NCBI GenBank assembly: GCA_016873405.1
Contig: VGXH01000113.1
Span: 1-6,301 of the forward strand
Direction of reading: 5' to 3'
DNA from: a bacterium
GTDB lineage: Bacteria > Krumholzibacteriota > Krumholzibacteria > LZORAL124-64-63
DNA: 6,301 bases
Numbering within the stretch: position 1 is the first letter of the stretch; the number at the start of each line of letters is the position of its first letter. Shown here one piece after another: positions 1 through 5,251 of this stretch. Position numbers and translations under genes: made by a program. Under the pieces are notes generated by a model. The model worked only from the letters and a program-made list of their open reading frames with translations. It was not told the DNA's origin and searched no databases.

Positions 1-418
1 GATGAAGTACGTCGAGGAGATGGGCGCGATGAACATCATGTTCGTCTACGACGACCATGTCATCACCTCGAAGGCCGGCGACACGATCCTGCACGGGGTC
101 ACGCGCGACAGCATCGGCGTGCTGCTGAAGGACATGGGCATCACGTGGCGGGAAGAGGCGCCCGCCATCGCGCAGGTGATCGAGGACGCGCACAGCGGCA
201 AGCTGAAGGAAGTGTTCGCCTGCGGGACGGCGGCCGTGGTCACGCCCGTCGGCACCATCCACTTCCGCGGTTCCGACCATCGGATCGGCGACGGCGGCGA
301 GGGCAAGCTGACCCGCAAGCTCCGCGACATGCTGACCGGCATCCACGCCGGCGGCAGCCCCGTGCATCCGGAATGGCTGCACACGGTGCCGACGTTCGTG
401 GAGACGACGGCGCGCTGA
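1..418 (+). CDS. ilvE: Branched-chain amino acid aminotransferase, C-terminal part (5' end outside window)
   Basis: This is the last 138 or so residues of a fold-type IV, PLP-dependent branched-chain aminotransferase, which transfers an amino group between leucine, isoleucine or valine and 2-oxoglutarate in the cytoplasm. Family landmarks are visible in order: a start-of-domain block VEEMGAMNIMFV, then ILHGVTRDSI, then ACGTAAVVTPVG (the glycine/threonine loop that holds the PLP phosphate in this family), then GEGKLTRKLRDMLTGI, and a late WLHTVP. The first ATG at base 2 lies inside the conserved block, so it is an internal methionine and the gene runs in from the left; the catalytic lysine lies upstream and is not seen. 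The layout fits the longer BCAT class of about 350 residues. The stop TGA is at 416-418 and is followed by a hairpin, so this is probably the end of its transcript. Confidence 0.93.
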   Translation, partial: MKYVEEMGAMNIMFVYDDHVITSKAGDTILHGVTRDSIGVLLKDMGITWREEAPAIAQVIEDAHSGKLKEVFACGTAAVVTPVGTIHFRGSDHRIGDGGEGKLTRKLRDMLTGIHAGGSPVHPEWLHTVPTFVETTAR

Positions 419-452
419 GGCGCGGCGCCGCGCCGGACCCAGGAGGGCAGAT

Positions 453-481
453 CGGGAGCCCGGCCGAGCGCCGGGCTCCTG
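453..481. terminator. Strong G+C hairpin between convergent genes, possible bidirectional terminator
   Basis: Bases 455-464 and 470-479 form a perfect 10-bp stem (GGAGCCCGGC with its complement) around a 5-nt loop, extended outwards by a G-U (454/480) and a C-G pair (453/481). It sits 35 bp after the ilvE stop and 22 bp beyond the stop of the minus-strand gene ending at 503, where a shared terminator is expected. Neither side has a real U-tract, so it may act only as a partial or factor-assisted terminator, or as a 3'-end stabiliser. Confidence 0.6.
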
Positions 482-502
482 CGTTCCGATCGACGCAACG
501 GT

Positions 503-985
503 TCAGAACGCGAACGCCAGGCCCGCGGCCGGTCGCCCATCGACGCGCGTCCCGACGAGCGACACCGCGTGTCCGTCCGCCGGCCGCGTGTCGGCGCCGG
601 TCGCGTGGGCGGGCGGCCGTTGCGATCCGGTGAGCATCATGGCTCCCCCGAGCAGCAGGAAGACCGCCCCGGCGATGAACATCGGCGTCGATCCGGTCTG
701 CATCGCCTCCGACTCGGTGAGGACGAGAGTGCGCGAGTTGTCCAGATGCACATCGGTCACGAACCGCTGGTTGGACGGCACGAATCCGGCGACCACCACC
801 AGCGCCACCCCGGCGCCCAGGAAGCCGCCCGCGATGACCGTCTCGTTGCGACGGAGGGCCGCGCCGTCCGGGTCGGCCGGACGGGGTGTTTCGGCACCGC
901 CGCGAACGGGCACCGAGACGAGCAGGCAGGCCACGAGAACCGCGGCGCGAACGGCGGGGTCGAGGAAGACATGTCGAACGCTCAT
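503..985 (-). CDS. Small exported/membrane protein of unknown function
   Basis: I do not recognise a family for this 160-residue product. The start is set by the ATG at 985, which has GGAGG 8 nt upstream; the frame stays open up to 1090 but that extension has no comparable signal. Residues about 11-31 form a signal-peptide-like hydrophobic stretch ending VRGGA before ETP. Two further hydrophobic segments lie at about 49-69 and 99-119, separated by a polar loop of some 30 residues (SNQRFVTDVHLDNSRT) that would be on one side of the membrane. The tail is polar and Pro/Ala-rich and ends with a strand-like segment VSLVGTRVDGRPAAGLAFAF, closing on phenylalanine as many envelope beta-strand proteins do. 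It is transcribed towards ilvE, and away from the carbonic anhydrase operon. An inner-membrane protein with a periplasmic loop is the most economical reading. Confidence 0.7.
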   Translation of the reverse strand: MSVRHVFLDPAVRAAVLVACLLVSVPVRGGAETPRPADPDGAALRRNETVIAGGFLGAGVALVVVAGFVPSNQRFVTDVHLDNSRTLVLTESEAMQTGSTPMFIAGAVFLLLGGAMMLTGSQRPPAHATGADTRPADGHAVSLVGTRVDGRPAAGLAFAF

Positions 986-1269
986 CGCGACGACCTCCGG
1001 GGACGGGAGACAAGGGAATCGAGTTCGAGGGCTTTGGCGAAGGCCCATGAACAGCGGGGCGAGGTTGACCGCAGCGGAGCTCAGTATCATGAGCCGGAAA
1101 CACGCGGCCCTTTCGGCGGCCCTCCCGACGCGCGGCCGCGTATTCCCGACTCAGGACACTAGACCACGGGCCGGATCGTCGGCAAGCCGGAACGACACGG
1201 CGTGGGCCGGCGCCGCGCCACCGCGTCGGGGCGTGGCGCCGCCCTGCGCCCGGTCGGCCGCCGCCGGGG
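986..1269. other. Gene-free divergent interval between the 503-985 gene and the carbonic anhydrase promoter
   Basis: No convincing gene is seen here. Open frames cross the interval on both strands, but they are continuations of flanking genes without ribosome-binding sites or recognisable protein. It should hold the minus-strand promoter for the 503-985 gene; I could not pick a clear -35/-10 pair. Two short inverted repeats are visible: GCTCA/TGAGC at 1079-1083 and 1090-1094, and GCGCCAC/GTGGCGC at 1215-1221 and 1233-1239. Both are short enough to be chance in such G+C-rich DNA. Confidence 0.6.
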
Positions 1270-1298
1270 TTGCCGCCGCGCCACCGGCCGGTCATAAT
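1270..1298 (+). promoter_or_regulatory. Sigma70-like promoter for the carbonic anhydrase-exonuclease unit
   Basis: TTGCCG (1270-1275) and CATAAT (1293-1298) are separated by exactly 17 bp, matching the housekeeping consensus at 4 of 6 and 5 of 6 positions. The -10 box is a rare A+T patch in very G+C-rich DNA. Transcription would start near 1305, giving a leader of about 30 nt that contains GAGAGGA (1319-1325) ahead of the ATG at 1335. Confidence 0.6.
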
Positions 1299-1334
1299 GT
1301 CGCGCCGGAACCCCCGACGAGAGGACGCGCCCGC

Positions 1335-1958
1335 ATGATCGCCGCCCGCGAAGCCCTGGAACGATTGCGCCAGGGCAACCGCCGCTTCGTCGCCAACCTG
1401 GACGCGCCGCGCGAGGGGCGGCCCTCGCCGGCGGCGCCGCACGGCACGAACCTGCCGGCGCAGGAGCCGGTGGCGATCATCCTGGGTTGTGCAGACGCGC
1501 GCGTGCCGGCCGAATTGATCTTCGACCAGGGCCTGGGCGACCTGTTCGTGATCCGCGTGGCGGGGAACATCGTGGCGCCGTCGCTGGTGGGCAGCGTCGA
1601 GTTCGCGGCCGCGCGCTTCGGCACGAAGCTGGTGGTGGTGCTGGGCCACACGCGCTGCGGCGCCGTCGCGGCCACGATCGAGGAGCTGCAGAACCCGGGC
1701 GGCGGCCACTCGCCGAACCTGCGCGACATCGTCGAGCGGATCCGGCCCGCCGTCGAGATGGTGGTGGCCGAGGGGGCGCACAAGGACGCCGAGGACCTGG
1801 CGCTGCGCGCGATGCGCGCGAACATCGCCTGGTCGGTGGATCACCTCCGGCACGACTCGCCGCTGATGGAGCAGTTGATCCGCGACGAGGGCGTGTGGGT
1901 GATCGGCGCCGAGTATTCGCTGGAGACAGGCGAGGTCACGTTCTTCGACCAGGAGTAG
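1335..1958 (+). CDS. Beta-class carbonic anhydrase
   Basis: The 207-residue product is a typical-length beta-carbonic anhydrase, a zinc enzyme interconverting CO2 and bicarbonate in the cytoplasm; in bacteria it usually secures bicarbonate for carboxylases and pH balance. The active-site signatures are intact: CADAR at residues 52-56 gives zinc ligand Cys52 and the Asp54/Arg56 catalytic dyad, and GHTRCGAV at 104-111 gives zinc ligands His105 and Cys108. The segment DLFVIRVAGNIV (69-80), the family's conserved RxAGN block, and SVEFAAARFGTKLVVVLGH (87-105) also match. The N-terminal ALERLRQGNRRFV is the usual first helix of the family and supports the ATG at 1335, with GAGG 10 nt upstream; the longer open frame back to 588 has no support. 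There is no signal peptide, so it is cytoplasmic. The next gene starts 7 bp after the stop. Confidence 0.95.
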   Translation: MIAAREALERLRQGNRRFVANLDAPREGRPSPAAPHGTNLPAQEPVAIILGCADARVPAELIFDQGLGDLFVIRVAGNIVAPSLVGSVEFAAARFGTKLVVVLGHTRCGAVAATIEELQNPGGGHSPNLRDIVERIRPAVEMVVAEGAHKDAEDLALRAMRANIAWSVDHLRHDSPLMEQLIRDEGVWVIGAEYSLETGEVTFFDQE

Positions 1959-1965
1959 CCGCGCC

Positions 1966-2757
1966 GTGCGCCATCTCACACTGACCCGTCCGCTGACGTT
2001 CTTCGACCTCGAGACCACCGGCGTGGACCCGGAGAACGACCGCATCGTGCAACTGGCGATGATCAGGGTGGAGCCTGACGGTTCGCGCCGCGCGTACGAG
2101 ACTCTGGTCAACCCGCAGCGGCCGATCCCGCCACAGGCCACCGCCGTGCACGGCATCACCGACGCCGACGTCAAGGACAAGCCGACGTTCGCCGCCGTGG
2201 CGAGGCGCGTGGAGCAGATGCTGACCGGCAGCGACCTGGCCGGCTACAACTCGATCCGCTTCGACGGGCCGCTGCTGCAGGCCGAATTGCGGCGCGCCGG
2301 CAGCGAACTGGATCTGCGCGGCGCGCGGCACCTGGACGCGCTGGTGATCTTCCGCCTGATGGAGCCGCGCAACCTGACCGCCGCCTACCGCAAGTACTGC
2401 GGCAAGGACCTGGTCGGCGCGCACAGCGCGCTGGCCGACACCGAGGCCACGCTCGAGGTTCTTGACGCGCAGGTCGCGTTCTACGACGCGGTGCCCGCCG
2501 ACGTCGACGCGCTGCACGCGCTGTGCAATCCCGACGAGGGCCGCTTCGTCGACCGCGGCCGCAAGTTCGTCTGGAACGGGGACGGCCGCGCCGTCTTCAC
2601 CTTCGGCAAGCACAACGGCGAGGTGCTGGACGACGTGGCGGGCGACCGCGGCAAGCGCGGCTACCTCGAGTGGATGCTGAACAAGGACTTCAGCGAAGAG
2701 GTCAAGGGCATCCTGCGCGAGGCGCTGGCCGGCGTGTTCCCGCGTCGCGACGGCTGA
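1966..2757 (+). CDS. DEDDh-family 3'-5' exonuclease (DnaQ/epsilon-like) with C-terminal DUF3820-like domain
   Basis: The 263-residue protein carries an RNase T/DnaQ-type exonuclease fold that removes nucleotides from 3' ends with two metal ions. The acidic residues are in place: ExoI FFDLETTG (Asp14, Glu16), ExoII GYNSIRFDGPLL (Asp100), and ExoIII HSALADTEAT (His153, Asp158), so it should be active. After the nuclease (about 8-172) comes a second module, about 195-255, containing FTFGKHNG (212-218 region), YLEWML (233-238) and a following DF. This resembles the small DUF3820 domain seen alone or fused to such nucleases; its function is not established. The start is GTG at 1966, chosen because AGGAG (1951-1955), inside the end of the carbonic anhydrase gene, lies 10 nt upstream and the nuclease core begins within 10 residues. 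It may serve in repair or RNA/DNA trimming rather than as the replicative proofreading subunit. Confidence 0.88.
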   Translation: MRHLTLTRPLTFFDLETTGVDPENDRIVQLAMIRVEPDGSRRAYETLVNPQRPIPPQATAVHGITDADVKDKPTFAAVARRVEQMLTGSDLAGYNSIRFDGPLLQAELRRAGSELDLRGARHLDALVIFRLMEPRNLTAAYRKYCGKDLVGAHSALADTEATLEVLDAQVAFYDAVPADVDALHALCNPDEGRFVDRGRKFVWNGDGRAVFTFGKHNGEVLDDVAGDRGKRGYLEWMLNKDFSEEVKGILREALAGVFPRRDG

Positions 2758-2801
2758 GTCCGGCGCCCGATCGCCACCGGCCGGGTTTTCGCAACCTGGC
2801 G

Positions 2802-2831
2802 CTAACACTTCCCGCGACAAGTGGTTATATT
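2802..2831 (+). promoter_or_regulatory. Probable sigma70-like promoter for the pseudopilin-like/outer-membrane pair
   Basis: CTAACA (2802-2807) and TATATT (2826-2831) are 18 bp apart, matching the consensus at 4 and 5 of 6 positions, in a locally A+T-enriched patch. They lie about 65 bp before the ATG at 2898. The preceding gene ends at 2757, and a T-run (2786-2789) after a short G+C-rich stretch could end that transcript, though only 4-bp stems can be drawn there. Confidence 0.5.
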
Positions 2832-2897
2832 CAGGCCGCAGCGACGGCGCCGTGGAGGGCGGCGCGCCGGGCGCGCGAGCGCGGGAGCGCAGGAAAC

Positions 2898-3497
2898 ATG
2901 ACGGAGCGTCAGGACGGCAAGGATCGCCGGGACCGCAGGCTGCTGACCCACTACGATGTCCTGCTGGGGCTGGTCGTGCTGGCCGTGGCCGCGGCGGGAC
3001 TGCCCTGGCTGGGGCAGCAACTGAACGAGGCCAAGAGCGCGCGCTCGCGCGATCACGCCGAACGCGTGGCCCAGGCCATCCTCGATTTCCACACCGAGAG
3101 CGGCCAGTGGCCGGCGCCGGTCGGACAGCCCGTGGCCCTGGCGATCCGGACGGCACCGCCGCCGCCGGGCCACCGGGCGCGGGCGATGGCGCTGGCCGAT
3201 TCCGAGGCCGTGCGGCCCTGGGTCGACAACCTGCCGGTCGACAGCTGGGGCCGCCCGTTCGTGGCCGCCGTGTACGGAGGCGGCCCGGCGCCCGATCCAG
3301 CGGTTGTCCCGGCTCCGGCCCGCGACAGCCTGGCCTACCCCATGGCGCCTCCGGCGGGCACCACCATCGTGGTGGTCTCGGCCGGCCGCGATGGTATCCT
3401 GCAGTCGGATCTGGACGCCCTGGCGCGCGCGGCCGGGGCCACGTTCAGCGGCGACGACATCGGCCAGGTGCTGCAGGGCCGCGGCGCCGGCGGCTGA
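2898..3497 (+). CDS. Pseudopilin-like (GspG-like) membrane-anchored protein lacking the prepilin cleavage motif
   Basis: The 199-residue product has one N-terminal hydrophobic helix (about 20-39) followed by an amphipathic stretch and DFHTESGQWPAP (63-74), the spacing and flavour of the type II secretion pseudopilin GspG, where the helix is followed by a short helix and a G-x-[YW]-P turn. Later LPVDSWGRPF (112-121) matches the DPWGxPY block, and IVVVSAGRDGILQSD (157-171) with GDDI (185-188) matches the C-terminal VxSxGxDG...DDI region. The pre-helix signal G-F-x4-E is absent: the equivalent is HYDVLLG, with Gly where the Glu should be, and the helix is preceded by 19 highly charged residues. 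So it is probably an inner-membrane anchored periplasmic protein and not a processed pilin. AGGA lies just upstream of the ATG at 2898. The beta-barrel gene follows 17 bp later. Confidence 0.65.
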   Translation: MTERQDGKDRRDRRLLTHYDVLLGLVVLAVAAAGLPWLGQQLNEAKSARSRDHAERVAQAILDFHTESGQWPAPVGQPVALAIRTAPPPPGHRARAMALADSEAVRPWVDNLPVDSWGRPFVAAVYGGGPAPDPAVVPAPARDSLAYPMAPPAGTTIVVVSAGRDGILQSDLDALARAAGATFSGDDIGQVLQGRGAGG

Positions 3498-3514
3498 GCC
3501 ACTCGGAGGGAATC

Positions 3515-4165
3515 ATGGCCATCGCATCATGCGTCCGTCGCGCCGCCGCCCCGGCGGCGTCGGCCATCGTCCTGATCGTCGTTCTGATGCTGTCGGCGGC
3601 GCCCGGGCGCGCGCAGATGAACGAGCACCGCTGGCTGCTGGGTGTGGACCTGACGGCCGGCACGGTCGGCGGCAACGACGAGGCGGACGGGACCGACGAC
3701 ATCGTCATCGACGAGAAGGCCGGCGGCCTGGGCCTGCAGTTCGGCTACCTGCTGACGCCTTCGTTCCTGCTGCGCTTCTGCGCCGTCGGCGCCGATCACG
3801 GCACCAGCGATCCGGACGTGACGATCCGCTTCGGCGGCGGCACGCTGGACGCGGTCTTCCTCTTCCGCGACGGCCACCCGTTCCGCCCCTACCTGTTCGC
3901 CGGCCTGGGCGGCTACGAGGCCTCGACCCGGCAGGACCAGGTGCAGTACGAGATCCGCGGCCCCGGCCTGGCCTTCGGCGCCGGGATGCACCTGCGTCTG
4001 GGCGCGCGCGCGACCCTGCACGGAGCGCTCCGCGTGGAGGCCATCAACTGGGAGAAGGCCGGCGTGCGGCTGGACCTGCCGGGCGGCGAGGTGCAGGTCG
4101 AGGCGCCGATCGACGAGGACGGCTGGGCCTCGAAAGCGATGTTGGGCGTGGCGTTCTGGCTGTAG
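3515..4165 (+). CDS. Predicted outer-membrane beta-barrel protein
   Basis: The 216-residue product begins with a clear signal peptide: arginines at 8-9, a hydrophobic core at about 17-28, and a signal peptidase I site APGRA before Gln34. The mature part alternates short amphipathic strands with acidic loops, for instance WLLGVDLTAGTVGG, GLGLQFGYLLTPSFLLRF (71-88), RPYLFAGLGGYE (124-135) and LAFGAGMHLRL (152-162), and ends on a hydrophobic strand KAMLGVAFWL. The PYLFAGLGG block is typical of the small 8-stranded OmpX/OmpW-like superfamily. A calcium-like acidic loop NDEADGTDD (54-62) follows the first strand. GGAGGG (3505-3510) sets the ATG at 3515; the larger frame open from 2852 is out of frame with the pseudopilin-like gene and is not used. 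It probably shares a transcript with that gene. Ligand or role cannot be told. Confidence 0.78.
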   Translation: MAIASCVRRAAAPAASAIVLIVVLMLSAAPGRAQMNEHRWLLGVDLTAGTVGGNDEADGTDDIVIDEKAGGLGLQFGYLLTPSFLLRFCAVGADHGTSDPDVTIRFGGGTLDAVFLFRDGHPFRPYLFAGLGGYEASTRQDQVQYEIRGPGLAFGAGMHLRLGARATLHGALRVEAINWEKAGVRLDLPGGEVQVEAPIDEDGWASKAMLGVAFWL

Positions 4166-4169
4166 CCGC

Positions 4170-4213
4170 CAATCACACAACTGATTGCTGTGCAATACGA
4201 TAGATGCGTATTG
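4170..4213. repeat. Two consecutive inverted repeats in the A+T-rich intergenic island
   Basis: The first is CAATCA (4170-4175) against TGATTG (4182-4187) with a 6-nt loop. The second is CAATACG (4193-4199) against CGTATTG (4207-4213) with a 7-nt spacer, a perfect 7-bp dyad. The first starts 4 bp after the outer-membrane gene stop and could end that transcript, but no U-tract follows. The second, with its centre-to-centre half-site distance of 14 bp, could be a protein-binding dyad. Confidence 0.5.
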
Positions 4214-4223
4214 GCCGCCGCTC

Positions 4224-4262
4224 ATGTTAATTCAAATTGACTTTATGTAAATTCCACTTGAC
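4224..4262 (+). repeat. 18-bp tandem direct repeat, 21-bp period, candidate operator
   Basis: ATGTTAATTCAAATTGAC (4224-4241) recurs as ATGTAAATTCCACTTGAC (4245-4262), 15 of 18 bases identical, offset 21 bp, two turns of the helix. Each copy holds a small dyad: TCAA-A-TTGA exactly in the first (4232-4240) and TCCA-C-TTGA nearly in the second. The second copy runs into the -35 box of the regulator gene, so a protein bound there would block RNA polymerase. Direct autoregulation by the adjacent XRE-type protein is an inference. Confidence 0.6.
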
Positions 4263-4286
4263 ATCGGCCGACATCCCCGGTAGAGT
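4258..4286 (+). promoter_or_regulatory. Sigma70-like promoter of the XRE-type regulator gene
   Basis: A perfect -35 box TTGACA (4258-4263) is followed after exactly 17 bp by TAGAGT (4281-4286), 4 of 6 matches including the key second A and final T. Transcription would begin at about 4292-4295, that is on or beside the ATG at 4294, which implies a leaderless message. The -35 box overlaps the second copy of the 18-bp repeat. Confidence 0.65.
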
Positions 4287-4293
4287 GGTGCCC

Positions 4294-4533
4294 ATGGACG
4301 AGAACATCCACAACGAGGTCCGCCGGCACCGCTTCGCGTGCGGCGAGATGACGCAGGAACAGCTGGCCCGCCGCGTGGGGGTCAGCCGGCAGACGATCAT
4401 CGCCATCGAGAAGGGGAGCTACAACCCGTCGGTGGCCCTGGCGCTGCGGATCGCGCGCGCGTTCGGCGCGCGGGTCGAGGACGTGTTCCGCCTCGACGAG
4501 AGCGAAGGAGGGAACGATGTCCCGCGTGATTGA
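4294..4533 (+). CDS. XRE-family helix-turn-helix transcriptional regulator
   Basis: The 79-residue protein is a single-domain Cro/C1-type DNA-binding protein. The helix-turn-helix is [20 protein letters not shown] (20-39), with the recognition helix at about 31-38, followed by [19 protein letters not shown] (40-58) and VEDVFRLDE. This is the compact subtype with the N-P-S-x-x-L-A-x-x-I-A signature, often encoded next to a small integral-membrane protein, as here. The ATG at 4294 is chosen because the promoter starts transcription there. GTG codons at 4285 and 4288 are in frame but would lie in or just after the -10 box, and no ribosome-binding site precedes any of them. The final 17 bp overlap the next gene, whose ribosome-binding site lies inside this coding sequence, so the two are co-transcribed. 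It probably binds the tandem repeat upstream. Confidence 0.9.
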   Translation: MDENIHNEVRRHRFACGEMTQEQLARRVGVSRQTIIAIEKGSYNPSVALALRIARAFGARVEDVFRLDESEGGNDVPRD

Positions 4534-5239
4534 GCAACTGCGAGCGCGACGGCCGGCCACCGCGACCCTGGTGGGCGCCGCGCTGGTGATCGCCGGCTTC
4601 CTGCTGGCGAGCGTGAGCTGGTGGTTCTTCATCCTGGCGGGCGCGGGCGCCTGCGGGCCGGGCCTCCTGCGCGAACTGGGCGTGCTGAAGGACAAGGACG
4701 AGTTCCAGCGCCGCGCCGCGCACCGCGCGGGCTACCACGCGTTCCTGGCGACGGGCTTCTTCGGCTTCGTGCTGGTGGCGCTGGTGCGCGCCACGACGGG
4801 CGAGCTGAAGAATCCCGCCGAGCTGACCACGCTGATGCTGGCGATGCTGTGGCTCACCTGGCTGCTCAGTTCGCTGCTGACGTACTGGGGCGCGCGCAAG
4901 GCGTCGACGCGGCTGCTGCTGGGTTTCGGCGCCGCCTGGCTCGCCTTCGCGCTGGCCGACGCCGGCCCGCGTCCCCTGGGCTGGCTGATGGCGAGCCTGC
5001 CGGCGCTGCCGTTCTTCGCGCTGGCCGCGCTGGCCTGGCGCTGGCCGCGCGTGGCAGGCGCGCTGATGGTGCTGATCGCCGCGGCGATGTACTGGTTCTT
5101 CGGCTACTGGAGCAACGACCGCATGGGCGGGCTCATCGTCAACACGGGCGTTGCGTTGCTGCTGTGCGGGCCGCTGCTGGGCTGCGGCACGGCGCTGCTG
5201 TCGCTGCGGCGCGAGGACGCGCCGGCCGGCGCGCACTAG
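4517..5239 (+). CDS. Multi-spanning inner-membrane protein paired with the XRE regulator
   Basis: The 240-residue product is almost wholly hydrophobic, with about seven or eight membrane segments, roughly at 14-30, 34-50, 72-91, 103-123, 132-147, 153-173, 177-196 and 206-226. Between the second and third lies a charged block [20 protein letters not shown] (57-76). It resembles the K-D-E-x-E-x-x-x-x-x-A-x-x-x-A-Y loop found in other small membrane proteins encoded beside XRE regulators (for example the DUF2178 type), but I cannot name the family. Membrane segments are rich in tryptophan. AAGGAGGG (4505-4512) precedes the ATG at 4517 by 4 nt, and the start lies inside the regulator gene, so expression is tied to it. 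The stop at 5239 is only 12 bp from the stop of the convergent permease gene, with no obvious terminator between. Function unknown; a sensor, regulator of the XRE protein, or transporter subunit are all possible. Confidence 0.82.
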   Translation: MSRVIEQLRARRPATATLVGAALVIAGFLLASVSWWFFILAGAGACGPGLLRELGVLKDKDEFQRRAAHRAGYHAFLATGFFGFVLVALVRATTGELKNPAELTTLMLAMLWLTWLLSSLLTYWGARKASTRLLLGFGAAWLAFALADAGPRPLGWLMASLPALPFFALAALAWRWPRVAGALMVLIAAAMYWFFGYWSNDRMGGLIVNTGVALLLCGPLLGCGTALLSLRREDAPAGAH

Positions 5240-5251
5240 CGAGGCCTGGTC

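Noticed and set aside
1215..1239. GCGCCAC/GTGGCGC inverted repeat upstream of the carbonic anhydrase promoter
   Set aside because: A 7-bp stem with an 11-nt loop is unremarkable in DNA of this composition.
588..1334. N-terminal extension of the carbonic anhydrase
   Set aside because: The frame is open, but a promoter lies at 1270-1298 and the family's usual N-terminus begins at 1335; the upstream part is antisense to the 503-985 gene.
240..2180. Open frame of 646 codons on the minus strand across the first four genes
   Set aside because: It is antisense to the carbonic anhydrase and exonuclease genes, is Arg/Ala/Gly-rich low-complexity in translation, and has no recognisable domain; long antisense frames are common in G+C-rich DNA.
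2766..2789. Rho-independent terminator after the exonuclease
   Set aside because: TTTT follows CCGGG at 2786-2789, but only 4-bp stems can be formed, too weak for a firm call.
1936..3156. Minus-strand open frame of 406 codons opposite the exonuclease
   Set aside because: It mirrors the exonuclease and pseudopilin-like genes, with no start signal or domain.
4226..4253. Minus-strand promoter TTTACA-N16-TAACAT in the A+T-rich island
   Set aside because: The match is fair, but no minus-strand gene lies downstream and chance matches are expected in A+T-rich DNA.
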